From CAZOJJ01 sp964580105 (GTDB lineage Bacteria > Bacteroidota > Rhodothermia > Rhodothermales > Rubricoccaceae), in assembly GCA_964580105.1 (NCBI GenBank), contig CAZOJJ010000001.1:62001-126000 (forward strand): a DNA stretch of 64,000 nt, read 5' to 3'. Shown here piece after piece: positions 9,034 through 17,277 of this stretch. The notes beneath the pieces were generated by a model. The model worked only from the letters and a program-made list of their open reading frames with translations. It did no database searches and was not told the origin of the DNA. The translations under genes were made by a program, and so were the position numbers. Every line of letters starts with the position of its first letter. The stretch's first letter is position 1.

Positions 9034-9636
9034 ATGCCTCTCCGTTTCGCCCTCGCCCTCCTCGCCGTCCTGGCCGCCTGCGCCTCCGAGCCCGGGCCTC
9101 CCACGCCGACTGCCCCCGAGGCCGCCGCCGCACCGGACACCCCGGCCTCGGATCCGTCCGCGCTGGACTCGACCGACCTCGTCGCTCCCGACGCACCCGG
9201 CGCCTGGACCGTCGGCGTCGTGGACCGGCCGCGCGACGGGCAGCCCGTCTCCGTCCTCACCGACCTCCGCGTCGGCGCGCACCCCGGCGAGGGCTACGAC
9301 CGGCTGGTGTTCGAGTTCGACGGCCCCGTGCCCGGCTACCACGTCGCGTACGTGGACAAGCCGCCGTACCACTGCGGCTCGGGCGAGGCGCTCTACCTCG
9401 CGGGCGATGCCTGGCTGGAGGTCCGCCTCGCGCCCGCCGCCGCGCACACCGAGGCGGGCGAGGCCACCCTCGATACGCTCCGCGCCATGTTCGCAGGACC
9501 GCTCCTCCGCGAAGCGGCCTCCACGTGCGACTTCGAGGGGCACGTCTCCTGGGTCTTCGGCGTGTCCACGCCCAGCGCGTTCCGCGTGACGGAGCTGGCC
9601 GACCCCGCCCGCCTCGTCATGGACGTTCGGCGCTGA
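9034..9636 (+). CDS. AMIN-like domain lipoprotein
   Basis: A 200-residue predicted lipoprotein (LAVLAAC, Cys16) with a long Pro/Ala linker. The domain that follows reads LTDLRVGAHPGEGYDRLVF, matching AMIN-like domains. These are known for peptidoglycan or envelope targeting, and a role at the cell envelope is inferred only. A pair of cysteines (in YHCGSG and STCDFEG) might form a disulfide. It is divergent from another small lipoprotein gene and shares a 60-base spacer with it. Confidence 0.7.
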   Translation: MPLRFALALLAVLAACASEPGPPTPTAPEAAAAPDTPASDPSALDSTDLVAPDAPGAWTVGVVDRPRDGQPVSVLTDLRVGAHPGEGYDRLVFEFDGPVPGYHVAYVDKPPYHCGSGEALYLAGDAWLEVRLAPAAAHTEAGEATLDTLRAMFAGPLLREAASTCDFEGHVSWVFGVSTPSAFRVTELADPARLVMDVRR

Positions 9637-9717
9637 GGGCGAACTACGTCCACGACGCGCCGCCAGAGACCGGCCACCGACCTGCCTGAACGACCTGGGG
9701 GCACCGCGCGCTGCGCC

Positions 9718-10326
9718 CTACCCGATCAGCACCGCCGCCACAACCAGTACCGCGGCGAAGACGATCACCACGTTGAGCGCGAACGCCACCAGCAGCACCA
9801 GGACGAAGGGGAGGCTCGCCAGCCACCCCAGTCGTGCCATCGCCGCTGCCCGGAGCCAGACGTCCCTGGTGTCGAGCACGAGGGAGCGTGCGCTCCAGAC
9901 GGCGCGGAAGAACCCGACGGCGCGCCTCGGCCGGTCCTCCGCCTCGGCGGGCGCGACGGCGGCCCTGGCGTGCCCGAGGGTTTCCGAGGCCGACGCACGC
10001 AGCCGGCCGGGCATCGCCAGAAAATCGTCCAGCGCGAGCACGCCCAGCAACGTCACCCCGGCCGGGGCCAGCAGCACCCCGAGGCCGACGAAGGCGAGGA
10101 CGACGGTGGCGGCCCCCGCCCCGTCCTCCACCCACCGCCACGGCGCCGCGGCGATCCCCCACAGCACGAGCGCCGAGCCGGCCGAGGTCGCAGCCAGGGT
10201 GCGCACGCGCCCGGTCACGCGGCGGACGAACGGAACCAGCCGCTGCACCCGCGCCAGCACGCCGGGGCTGACCTCGACGGGAGCGGGCGGAGCCGGAGGG
10301 GCGGGAGGAACGGGCGGCGAATCCAT
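9718..10326 (-). CDS. Membrane protein of unknown function
   Basis: A 202-residue protein. The start is Pro-rich (MDSPPVPPAPPAPPAP) and cytoplasmic. A basic helix is followed by about four hydrophobic segments: near residues 45-60, 68-100 (two), and 165-200. The C-terminus is almost wholly hydrophobic. No known family is recognised. It is divergent from the CoA-binding protein gene, with 51 bases between the starts. The ATG at 10324-10326 is used. Confidence 0.6.
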   Translation of the reverse strand: MDSPPVPPAPPAPPAPVEVSPGVLARVQRLVPFVRRVTGRVRTLAATSAGSALVLWGIAAAPWRWVEDGAGAATVVLAFVGLGVLLAPAGVTLLGVLALDDFLAMPGRLRASASETLGHARAAVAPAEAEDRPRRAVGFFRAVWSARSLVLDTRDVWLRAAAMARLGWLASLPFVLVLLVAFALNVVIVFAAVLVVAAVLIG

Positions 10327-10377
10327 GCGGGTGTGCGTTCGTTCTAAGCGAGGCCTCTCTTCTACGCCGCCGCTCCC

Positions 10378-10791
10378 ATGCAGATCGCCGACCTCCTCCG
10401 AAACGCCCGCACCATCGCCGTGGTGGGCTGCTCGCCGCGCGGGTTCCAGACCAGCCACCGCATCGCGCGCTACCTGCAGGAGGCAGGCTACCGGGTCGTC
10501 CCGGTGAACCCGTACCACGAGGAAATCCTGGGCGAGCGCTGCTACCCCGACCTCGTTTCGATCCCCGACGAGGTGGAGATTGACATCGTCAACGTGTTCC
10601 GCCGGTCGGAGTTCACCGAGGCCGTCGTCCACGACGCGGCCGAACGCGCGGGGCGGACCGGGCGCTTTCCGACGATCTGGACTCAGTTGGGCGTCCACTC
10701 GCGCGAGGCGCAGGAGGCCGCCGAGGCGGCCGGGCTGCCGTACGTCGCCGAGCGGTGCATCATGGTGGACCACCGGGCGCTCGTGCGCTGA
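10378..10791 (+). CDS. CoA-binding domain protein (YccU-like)
   Basis: A 137-residue Rossmann-fold protein. The start TIAVVGCSPRGFQTSHRIAR matches the nucleotide/CoA-binding loop of the CoA_binding family. Further matches are VVPVNPYHEEILGERCYPDL, IVNVFRRSE and the ending AERCIMVDH. These fit YccU-type single-domain proteins related to succinyl-CoA ligase alpha chains. The substrate is unknown. Only 9 bases separate its stop from the stop of the convergent HD hydrolase gene. Confidence 0.9.
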   Translation: MQIADLLRNARTIAVVGCSPRGFQTSHRIARYLQEAGYRVVPVNPYHEEILGERCYPDLVSIPDEVEIDIVNVFRRSEFTEAVVHDAAERAGRTGRFPTIWTQLGVHSREAQEAAEAAGLPYVAERCIMVDHRALVR

Positions 10792-10800
10792 AACGCCGGC

Positions 10801-11478
10801 TCAGAGCCCGGCCAGCGCGGCGAACCGCTCGACCTCTCGACGCAGCCGCGCGCGCATCGGCACCAGGCGGGCATCGTCGTGGCGCTCGGTCGCCTCCAGC
10901 ACGGCCTCGAAGAACCAGCGCTGGGCCTCCGGCCCGGCCGAGAGCCCCCGCCTGGACCGCCCCGGTCCCTCTTCCGAGGAGAAGATGTCGATGCCCGCCT
11001 CCAGCCCGCCGTTCATGGTGTAGGCATTGTGGAGCTTGTCGGCCAGCGAGATGGCGGCGCTGCCGGGCGGCCCGGCGGCGAGGCGCTCCAGGTAGGCCTC
11101 CTTCCGCACGATCCACGGCAGGAACGCGCCGTCGTCGTCCCGCTTCGGCTCCGTCACGGCGGCGACGAGGCGGACGACCTCCTCGCCCACGAGCCCTTCG
11201 AGGTCGGCCCGGCGCATGGCCTGGTCGAACCGGTTGGCGTCTTCGAGCACGTCGTGCAGGAACGCCCCGGCGACGACCTCGTCTTCCCATCCTGCTCGCT
11301 GCACCGTCAGCGCCACGGCCGTCGCGTGGGCCATCGCGGGGATGCGGAGCACGGTGCCCTCGGGGGCCACGAAGGGCGCGCCGCGCCAGCGGCTCTTGCG
11401 GTACGTCCCCTCGTGCCACTCGGCCGCCAGTTCGATGGCCTGCTCCACGAGCGGGCTGAACAGGGTCTCGGGCGTCAC
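10801..11478 (-). CDS. HD-domain phosphohydrolase, RelA/SpoT-HD or MESH1-like
   Basis: A 225-residue single-domain HD hydrolase. The sequence shows AHATAVALTVQRAG, then AGAFLHDVLED with the HD pair, then ISLADKLHNAY, as in the (p)ppGpp-hydrolase HD domain of RelA/SpoT. It lacks synthetase, TGS and ACT domains, so a small alarmone hydrolase is a reasonable guess; the true substrate is unproven. The GTG start at 11476-11478 overlaps the bshC stop by 4 bases (GTGA), a sign of translational coupling. A longer upstream frame is the bshC gene read in another frame. Confidence 0.8.
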   Translation of the reverse strand: MTPETLFSPLVEQAIELAAEWHEGTYRKSRWRGAPFVAPEGTVLRIPAMAHATAVALTVQRAGWEDEVVAGAFLHDVLEDANRFDQAMRRADLEGLVGEEVVRLVAAVTEPKRDDDGAFLPWIVRKEAYLERLAAGPPGSAAISLADKLHNAYTMNGGLEAGIDIFSSEEGPGRSRRGLSAGPEAQRWFFEAVLEATERHDDARLVPMRARLRREVERFAALAGL

Positions 11479-13169
11479 GGCAGCACAGCGAGGTGGTGGG
11501 CGCGGGTGTCGAGGTCCATCGCGGCGAACACCTGCGCGAGGAGGGCGTCGCCCTCGGTGGCGAGGAGGGCGGCGGGCGCGAGGAGACGCTCCTGCGGCGC
11601 CCCGCCCGGCATGAGCGCGGCGGCGGCCCGTTCGAGCCGCTCCAGGATGACGCGCTGGTTGCGCTTCTCGACGCGTACGGTCTTGGTCTCCAGCCGGTCC
11701 AGCGCCTTCCGCATCCTCGCCCGCGCCGCCTCCACGGCCTGATGCAGCGACGCGTCTACCGACGTCGCCACCGGCATCAGGGCGTCCCGGACGGCCTCGA
11801 CGTGCGCGGCGGCCTCGGCGAACGGTGCGGCGAGGTCGGCGTCGGCGCGTTCGAGGGCGAGGCGGCGGTGAAGCGCCGAGAGATCGCCCCGGAGGTCGGG
11901 CAGCGCGAGGCCGTAGCGGTCGAGGATGCGGCGGACCTTCTGCGGCACCAGCGTCAGGCTCGCGCGGGGGTAGAGGACCGGCATCGGCACGCCGAAGGCC
12001 TCGTAGACCGGCCGCAGCTGGGCGAAGTAGGCGACCTCGCCCGGGCCGCCCACGTAGGCGGCCGTCGGAAACAGGAGGTCCTGCATCACCGGACGGAGGA
12101 CGACACCGGGGCTGACCGCCTCGGGCGCGGCGTCGAGGCGGGCGAGGAGGTCGGCCTTCGGCAGCACCGACGCCGTGCCGCGCAGGCGGAAGCCGCCCGC
12201 CTCGGGGTCGAGCGGGAGGCGCTCGTCCTGCTCCATCAGGAAGAGCTGGACGGGCCGGGGGGCGATCTGGGCGTGGAAGCCGTCGGCCACGAGCCGCTCG
12301 GAGACGGCGTCGAGCGCGGCGTGCGTCTCGGCCCAGGACTCGATCTCCTTCCGAAAGAGCGGCGCGGCGAGCCGCTTCAGGCGCGCGTCGTCGGCCGAGA
12401 CGAAGACGAGGCCGGCCCCGGCGGTGAGGCGGCGGAGGGTCCGGGCGAAGGCGTCGCGCCACGTCACGCCCGGCTGCCACTCGGCGCGGAGCGCCGCCAC
12501 CGTCTCTGCTTTCCACGGCGACGGCGGCAGCGCCGCCTCCAGCCGGTCCAGCGCCGCAGCGACGGCCTCGCTCAACACGATCCGTCCTACGGGCACCCGG
12601 TTAGCCCCGGCATCGCGCCCGTCGTCGTAGGGGATGCGAACGACGTCCGGGCCGTGGAAGACCGTCGCCGTGCGGACCTCGGCGAAGTCGTGGTCCTCGT
12701 CGGCCAGCCAGAACACCGGGACGACCGGCCGACCGGTCTCGGCTTCGAGCTGCGCCGCCAGCCGGGCGGCCGTGAGCGCCTTGTAGATCGTGTAGAGCGG
12801 GCTCCCGAACAGGCCGAGCTGCTGCCCGGTGACGACGGCAACGCTCTCGGGGGCGCGCAGCCGCTCGATGCGGGTGCGGACCGTCGCTTCCTCGTCGCCC
12901 CACCACGCCGCGTTCTGATCGAGGAGCGCGTCGGCCAGCGCGTCGCGGTCGCGCGGGTGGGCGGCGGCGGCGCGGGCGGCGCGGGCACGAGCGGGGGTGT
13001 CCCAGGGGTCGTGCGCGAAGAAGGCCAGCGCGCGGGGGTCGCCGTCGGCGTAGGCGGCGAAGAGGGCCGAGGCGCCGAGCGCGGCGTAGGGCAGCCGCTC
13101 GGTGATCGTAAGGGGCGAGGTTTCGAGGACGCCGGAGCCGCCGTCCCCCCTCGTCCGCCGCGTCGCCAT
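11475..13169 (-). CDS. bshC: Putative cysteine ligase BshC
   Basis: Last step of bacillithiol synthesis, joining cysteine to glucosaminyl-malate. The 564-residue length and core motifs fit the BshC family: VVTGQQLGLFGSP at about 112-124, a helix with YTIYKALTAARLA, and FWLADEDHDFAEV at about 153-165. A coiled-coil segment lies near the C-terminus, as usual. It is preceded by the DUF151 gene with 3 bases between and overlaps the HD hydrolase gene by 4 bases. These three genes look like one operon. bshB1 is about 7 kb away. Confidence 0.93.
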   Translation of the reverse strand: MATRRTRGDGGSGVLETSPLTITERLPYAALGASALFAAYADGDPRALAFFAHDPWDTPARARAARAAAAHPRDRDALADALLDQNAAWWGDEEATVRTRIERLRAPESVAVVTGQQLGLFGSPLYTIYKALTAARLAAQLEAETGRPVVPVFWLADEDHDFAEVRTATVFHGPDVVRIPYDDGRDAGANRVPVGRIVLSEAVAAALDRLEAALPPSPWKAETVAALRAEWQPGVTWRDAFARTLRRLTAGAGLVFVSADDARLKRLAAPLFRKEIESWAETHAALDAVSERLVADGFHAQIAPRPVQLFLMEQDERLPLDPEAGGFRLRGTASVLPKADLLARLDAAPEAVSPGVVLRPVMQDLLFPTAAYVGGPGEVAYFAQLRPVYEAFGVPMPVLYPRASLTLVPQKVRRILDRYGLALPDLRGDLSALHRRLALERADADLAAPFAEAAAHVEAVRDALMPVATSVDASLHQAVEAARARMRKALDRLETKTVRVEKRNQRVILERLERAAAALMPGGAPQERLLAPAALLATEGDALLAQVFAAMDLDTRAHHLAVLP

Positions 13170-13172
13170 CGG

Positions 13173-13760
13173 CTAGTTCTCCGTGCGCACGCGCGCGATC
13201 TCGTCCCGGAGCTTGGCGGCCTGCTCGTAGTCCTCCTCCTCGATGGCCTTCTGGAGCTGGGCCTCCATGCGCTCGAGGCGGGTGGCCCCGGTGGGGACGG
13301 CGGCCTCCTCGCCCGGCTCGTCGGTCTCGGCCATCGCCGAGAGGCCCTCGTCGTCGGCGGGGATGCCGGCCTCGTCGAGCACGGTGCCGACGACGAAGAT
13401 GGGCGCGTCGGTGCGGACGGCGAGGGCGACGGCGTCGGACGGGCGGGCGTCGAGCTGGCCCTCCTGCTCGTCGGTGACGTAGCGGATCTTGGCGAAGAAG
13501 GTGCCCTCCCGGAGGTCGTCGATGACGATGTCGGTCACGTCGGCGCCGACGGCGTCGAAGAGGCTCTTGAGCAGGTCGTGCGTCATCGGGCGGGGCGGCT
13601 GGATCTTCTCCAGCTCCAGCGCGATGGCCTGCGCCTCGAACGCGCCGATGATGATCGGGAGGCGGCGGTTGCCGTCGACCTCGCCGAGGACGAGCGCGTA
13701 GGCGCCGCCGCTCGACGGGCTGGTCGAGAGGCCGATGATTTCGACCTGGATGTAGTCCAT
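13173..13760 (-). CDS. Bifunctional nuclease family (DUF151) with UVR motif
   Basis: A 195-residue protein with a DUF151/BFN domain and a short C-terminal UvrB/UvrC-type motif. Domain markers are IIGLSTSPSSGGAYALVLGE, LPIIIGAFEAQAIALELE and LDARPSDAVALAVR. The UVR motif is EEEDYEQAAKLRDEI near the end. A weak nuclease activity was reported for plant relatives; the bacterial role is unclear. It is first in the DUF151 - bshC - HD operon, with 3 bases before bshC. Confidence 0.9.
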   Translation of the reverse strand: MDYIQVEIIGLSTSPSSGGAYALVLGEVDGNRRLPIIIGAFEAQAIALELEKIQPPRPMTHDLLKSLFDAVGADVTDIVIDDLREGTFFAKIRYVTDEQEGQLDARPSDAVALAVRTDAPIFVVGTVLDEAGIPADDEGLSAMAETDEPGEEAAVPTGATRLERMEAQLQKAIEEEDYEQAAKLRDEIARVRTEN

Positions 13761-13788
13761 GCGGAGGGAATCAGGAACGGACGGGCGC

Positions 13789-13796
13789 GCAAGATA
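13789..13796 (-). promoter_or_regulatory. Candidate -7 promoter box for the DUF151-bshC operon
   Basis: The minus strand reads TATCTTGC, ending 28 bases before the DUF151 ATG, close to TAnnTTTG. Confidence 0.4.
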
Positions 13797-13820
13797 ACCC
13801 GGCCTCGGGCCGGGCCGCGG

Positions 13821-14957
13821 CTAGGCGACGGGGAGGTCCTGCGGGAATCGGGCGATTTCTGCGTCGGCGAGGACGGAGTGTAACGCGACCTCCAAAGCGC
13901 GGTTCTCATCCGGCGTGCCCACCGAGACGCGCACCCAGCCGGGGCGGTCGCCGTCGCCGGAGAGCGCCGGGTAGCCCGACACGTCGCGGACGCGCACGCC
14001 GCGCCCGGCCAGCCGGCCGATGAGATCGGCGGGCGCCAGGGGCGTGCGCATCAGGAAAAAGTTGGCTGCGCCGGGCACGACCTCGACGCCGTCCGCGCCG
14101 CCCAACGCCGCCGCCAGCCGGTCGTGCTCGGCCTTCAGGAGCGCCACGCGCTCGGTCACGAGTTCGGGCCGCTCCAGAACGCCGAGGGCGACGGCCTCGG
14201 AGAACCGGTCCACCAGAAACGGCAGGCGCGCCTTCTCGATCTCCTGGATCGCCGCCGGGTCGCCGACGAGAAGGCCGAGGCGGAGGCCCGCCAGCCCGAG
14301 TGCCTTCGAGAACGTGCGCATCACGAGCACGTTGGGGTGGCGGCGGAGCAGGTCGAGCGCCGTCGGCCCCTCGACGAACTCGTGGTACGCCTCGTCGACG
14401 AGGAGGAAGCCGGGGACGCCGGCGGCGAGGCGCTCCAGCCCCTCGAACGGGATCGTCTGCCCCGTCGGGTTGTTGGGCGTGGTCACGACGGTGAGCGGGG
14501 CGCCGCTGGTGCGGGCGGCCTCCAGGATGGCGTCCGGGTCGTGCCGGAAGCCCGGCCCGGCGGCGACGGGGACGACCTCGGCCGCGTGCATCCGGGCCAC
14601 GCTCTCGAAGAGCGCGAACATCGGGCGGGGAAGGACGACGGGCGTGCCGCGCTCCAGGAAGACGAGCCCGAGCGACTGCGTCAGCTCGTTCGAGCCGCGC
14701 CCGACGATGACGGACTCGGCCGGCAGCCCCAGCCGCTCGGCCAGCGCGGCGATGAGGGCGTGGGGGCGGTCGTCCGGGTAGCGGTTCCAGTCCGTCGCGA
14801 GGAAGCGCTCGGCGGCGGCGCGCTTGACGGCCTCGGGGAGGTCGTAGGGGTTCTCGTTCTGATCCAGCTTGGCCGCCGCGTCGGCCTCGGTGGGGACGCG
14901 GTAGGCGCGCTGGGCGCGGACCTCGGGGCGGATCAGGTGGAGGGGGGCGTCGGGCAT
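13821..14957 (-). CDS. hisC: Histidinol-phosphate aminotransferase
   Basis: A PLP-dependent class I/II aminotransferase of histidine synthesis. The 378-residue protein shows LDQNENPYDLP at about 31-41, the PLP-binding SN at GRGSNE, TTPNNPTGQ at 159-167, LVDEAYHEF, and the PLP lysine K218 in RTFSKALGLAGLRLG. The C-terminal ending is normal. No other his genes are nearby, so HisC is a family-level call; other substrates are possible. The ATG at 14955-14957 is used. Confidence 0.88.
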   Translation of the reverse strand: MPDAPLHLIRPEVRAQRAYRVPTEADAAAKLDQNENPYDLPEAVKRAAAERFLATDWNRYPDDRPHALIAALAERLGLPAESVIVGRGSNELTQSLGLVFLERGTPVVLPRPMFALFESVARMHAAEVVPVAAGPGFRHDPDAILEAARTSGAPLTVVTTPNNPTGQTIPFEGLERLAAGVPGFLLVDEAYHEFVEGPTALDLLRRHPNVLVMRTFSKALGLAGLRLGLLVGDPAAIQEIEKARLPFLVDRFSEAVALGVLERPELVTERVALLKAEHDRLAAALGGADGVEVVPGAANFFLMRTPLAPADLIGRLAGRGVRVRDVSGYPALSGDGDRPGWVRVSVGTPDENRALEVALHSVLADAEIARFPQDLPVA

Positions 14958-14988
14958 CGGGACGAGGGGACGAGAGACCGGCGGGCGG

Positions 14989-14996
14989 TCAATATA
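14989..14996 (-). promoter_or_regulatory. Candidate -7 promoter box for hisC
   Basis: The minus strand reads TATATTGA, ending 31 bases before the hisC ATG. It is a partial match to TAnnTTTG in an AT-rich patch. Confidence 0.35.
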
Positions 14997-15065
14997 TCCG
15001 TCCCCGGCGCGGCGGGGTTTCCTCCGCCCCACCGTTCACCCCGTTTCCATTCCCGGAGTCGCCGC

Positions 15066-15383
15066 TCAGTCCCGCAGGCGCGGCACGTCGGAGAAGTCGT
15101 GGTCCGGCAGCCGCTCCTCGCGGATGTGGTCGATGGCCTCGTGGAGCGCCTCGACGAACTTGCCGAAGTCCTCCTTGTAGAGGTAGAGCGTGTGCTTCCG
15201 GTAGTCCGACTCGCCGACGCGCTTGCTCTCGGTGATCGTGAGGAAGTAGTCGTGGCCGGAGCGGGTGGCCTTGACGTCGAAGAAGTAGGTGCGCTTACCG
15301 GCGGGGACGCGCTTGCCGAAGACCTCGTCTCGGTGGCGTTCGCCGTTGCCGTTCTCGTTGTCGTCGGAGTAGCGGTCGGTCAT
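15066..15383 (-). CDS. DUF3276 Pur-alpha-like nucleic acid-binding protein
   Basis: A 105-residue protein of the DUF3276 family, common in Bacteroidota and related to PUR repeats. It reads GKRTYFFDVKATRSGHDYFLTITESKR, then HTLYLYKEDFGKFVEAL. These strands and the helix form one PUR-like repeat that binds single-stranded nucleic acid in relatives. A polar, Asn/Asp-rich N-tail precedes it. It lies between hisC and the trypsin fusion gene, separated from the latter by a terminator-like hairpin. Confidence 0.88.
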   Translation of the reverse strand: MTDRYSDDNENGNGERHRDEVFGKRVPAGKRTYFFDVKATRSGHDYFLTITESKRVGESDYRKHTLYLYKEDFGKFVEALHEAIDHIREERLPDHDFSDVPRLRD

Positions 15384-15439
15384 GCAATCCCTGGGAGGGT
15401 GGGCTCGTAGCGCGAGGGGCCGTCCGGGTGGAACGCTAC

Positions 15440-15473
15440 GACAGAAAGGAAGAGCGGCGGGATCTCCTGCCGC
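15440..15473 (-). terminator. Candidate rho-independent terminator after the trypsin/TPR gene
   Basis: A 9-pair hairpin at 15454-15473 (one G-T pair, 2-base tight loop). On the minus strand it is followed by a T-rich run reading CTCTTCCTTTCTG. It lies about 70 bases past the trypsin gene stop. Confidence 0.5.
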
Positions 15474-15546
15474 GTCGGACGCCGGAATATGCAGCGCGCG
15501 CCCCGGAAAAACAACGCCGCGTTCGGGTCCCGTGCGGAACGGTCCG

Positions 15547-17247
15547 TCAGGGTGCCAGATCCGCGCGCGGCAACGGCTTCAGGGCCGATGGGTGCAACAG
15601 CGGCCGGCGGGCGTAGAGCCGGAGCGGAGCGGCCCACGCCGGGTCGAGGCGGTCGAGGCGGGCGGCCAGCGCCTCGACCTCGGCCACGCGGCCCTCGGCG
15701 AGGAGGCCGAGGCCGAGCAGGTAGAGGGCCGGGGCGAAGCCGGGGTCGTGGTCGAGCACTTCGGCCAGCGCGTCAGCGGCGTCGGCGTAGTCGAGCCGGG
15801 CCGTGTACACGCGGGCGAGGCCGAACGCCCCCAGCCGGGCGTAGGGCGCGGACGCGTGCGTCCGCGCGAAGAGCGCCTCCGCCCGGTCGTACGCCCCTCG
15901 CTCGAGGTGAACGTGGCCGAGGGCGTACACCGCCGGGAAGTAGTCGGCCGCCTCGTCGAGGGCGGCCTGGTAGGCGGCGGCGGCCGCGTCGTCGGCACCG
16001 TACGCCTGAAAGACGGAGCCGGCGAGGAACTGGAGGGCGGCATCGCCCGGCGCTCGCCGCACGGCCTCGCCGATGCGAGCGACCTGGCGGTCCGAATCGG
16101 GCCCGCCGGGCGGCGTTGCCTGGAGCAGCGCGGCGGCCTGGAGGACGGCCGCGTTCGGCGAGCGTTCGGCATCCCGCAAGGCACGGGCGAGCGAAAGCGG
16201 CCGAGACTGCGCCAGACGCTGGGCCAGCGCACGGCGCGGATCGGTCGCCAGGCAGAGGTCTTCGCGGAGGACGTCGCGCCGGCCGATCCCGCTCCGGCCG
16301 GAGGAAACCACGCCGAGGACCCGCCCGTGCGCGTCGAGGAGCGGCCCGCCGCTGTCGCCGGGGCGGACGGGGTTGGAGGCGACGCGCAGGAGGTCGGCCG
16401 CGCCGAAGCGGAGGCCGGGGTAGCGCACCCCGCGCGACGGTTGCTGCACCCCGTCCGGCCACCCGGCCGTGAACGTGACGCCCTCCTCGCCGTCGCCGAG
16501 GAGGTCGGGGTCGAACCGGTCGGCGAGGACGAGCGGGGGCACCCCGGCCCGGCGCACGTCGCGCGGAGACACGTGCAGCACGGCCACGTCGCGGGCGGGG
16601 TCGACGGCCCAGGCCCGCCTCGTCGTCACGCGGCGGCCGTCCGGGAGTACCAGCCGCACCCGTTCGGCGTCGAGGACGACGTGGTAAGCCGTGACGAGGG
16701 CGTCCTCGGCCACGAAGAAGCCGGAGCCGATGCGCCGCAGGACGCGCCCGTTCACCCGGCCCTCGGCGACGAGCGGGACGACAGCGCGCAGGGCCGGGTC
16801 GAATCCCTCCTCGGCGAGGTAGGCGTAGAGCGCCTGGGGTCGCGTGGCGTACGTGGCGCCCTCCAGCGGAATCGAGAGCGAGGGGATGGTGAGCGCGCCG
16901 GCCTGCCGGGGACGCAGGAGGAACCGGCGGCGCAGCTCGAAGATGCGCGTCCCGGCGCGGCGGTGCACCTCGGGGTCCTCGGCGCGGACGACCTCGAAGG
17001 CGCGGGTGGTCTCGGCCGGGAAGGCCGTCCGCGCGAACGCGGCGACGAGCGCCTCGGCCGCTTCGTCGGTCTCCGGCGCCGCCGCGGCCTCCACGTCGAA
17101 GGCGACGGCCTCGCCGACGGCGGCCACGCGCCGGTCGGGCGCGCTGAAGAGGAGCATCCGGTACGGATCCGCCCCGGCCTGGGCGCTCGCCCCGGCGCTG
17201 CCGAGCAGCGCTGCCAGGAACACGAACGGAAGCAGACGGCGGAACAC
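15547..17247 (-). CDS. BatD-like / trypsin-like serine protease / TPR fusion protein
   Basis: A 566-residue secreted or periplasmic protein. Residues 1-23 form a signal peptide. Residues about 25-160 resemble the last beta-domain of BatD, with FLLRPRQAGALTIPSLSIPLEG. A trypsin-like domain follows: GSGFFVAEDALVTAYHVV (H189), DPARDVAVLHV (D220) and RPGDSGGPLL (S299). The C-terminal ~220 residues form TPR helices, such as AVYALGHVHLERGAYDRAEALF. The three catalytic residues are all present. The role is probably in stress or quality control, inferred only. The GTG start at 17245-17247 lies 30 bases after the purine phosphorylase stop. Confidence 0.8.
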   Translation of the reverse strand: MFRRLLPFVFLAALLGSAGASAQAGADPYRMLLFSAPDRRVAAVGEAVAFDVEAAAAPETDEAAEALVAAFARTAFPAETTRAFEVVRAEDPEVHRRAGTRIFELRRRFLLRPRQAGALTIPSLSIPLEGATYATRPQALYAYLAEEGFDPALRAVVPLVAEGRVNGRVLRRIGSGFFVAEDALVTAYHVVLDAERVRLVLPDGRRVTTRRAWAVDPARDVAVLHVSPRDVRRAGVPPLVLADRFDPDLLGDGEEGVTFTAGWPDGVQQPSRGVRYPGLRFGAADLLRVASNPVRPGDSGGPLLDAHGRVLGVVSSGRSGIGRRDVLREDLCLATDPRRALAQRLAQSRPLSLARALRDAERSPNAAVLQAAALLQATPPGGPDSDRQVARIGEAVRRAPGDAALQFLAGSVFQAYGADDAAAAAYQAALDEAADYFPAVYALGHVHLERGAYDRAEALFARTHASAPYARLGAFGLARVYTARLDYADAADALAEVLDHDPGFAPALYLLGLGLLAEGRVAEVEALAARLDRLDPAWAAPLRLYARRPLLHPSALKPLPRADLAP

Positions 17248-17277
17248 GGGCGGACGGGCGGCCCCGCCGCGTCGCGG

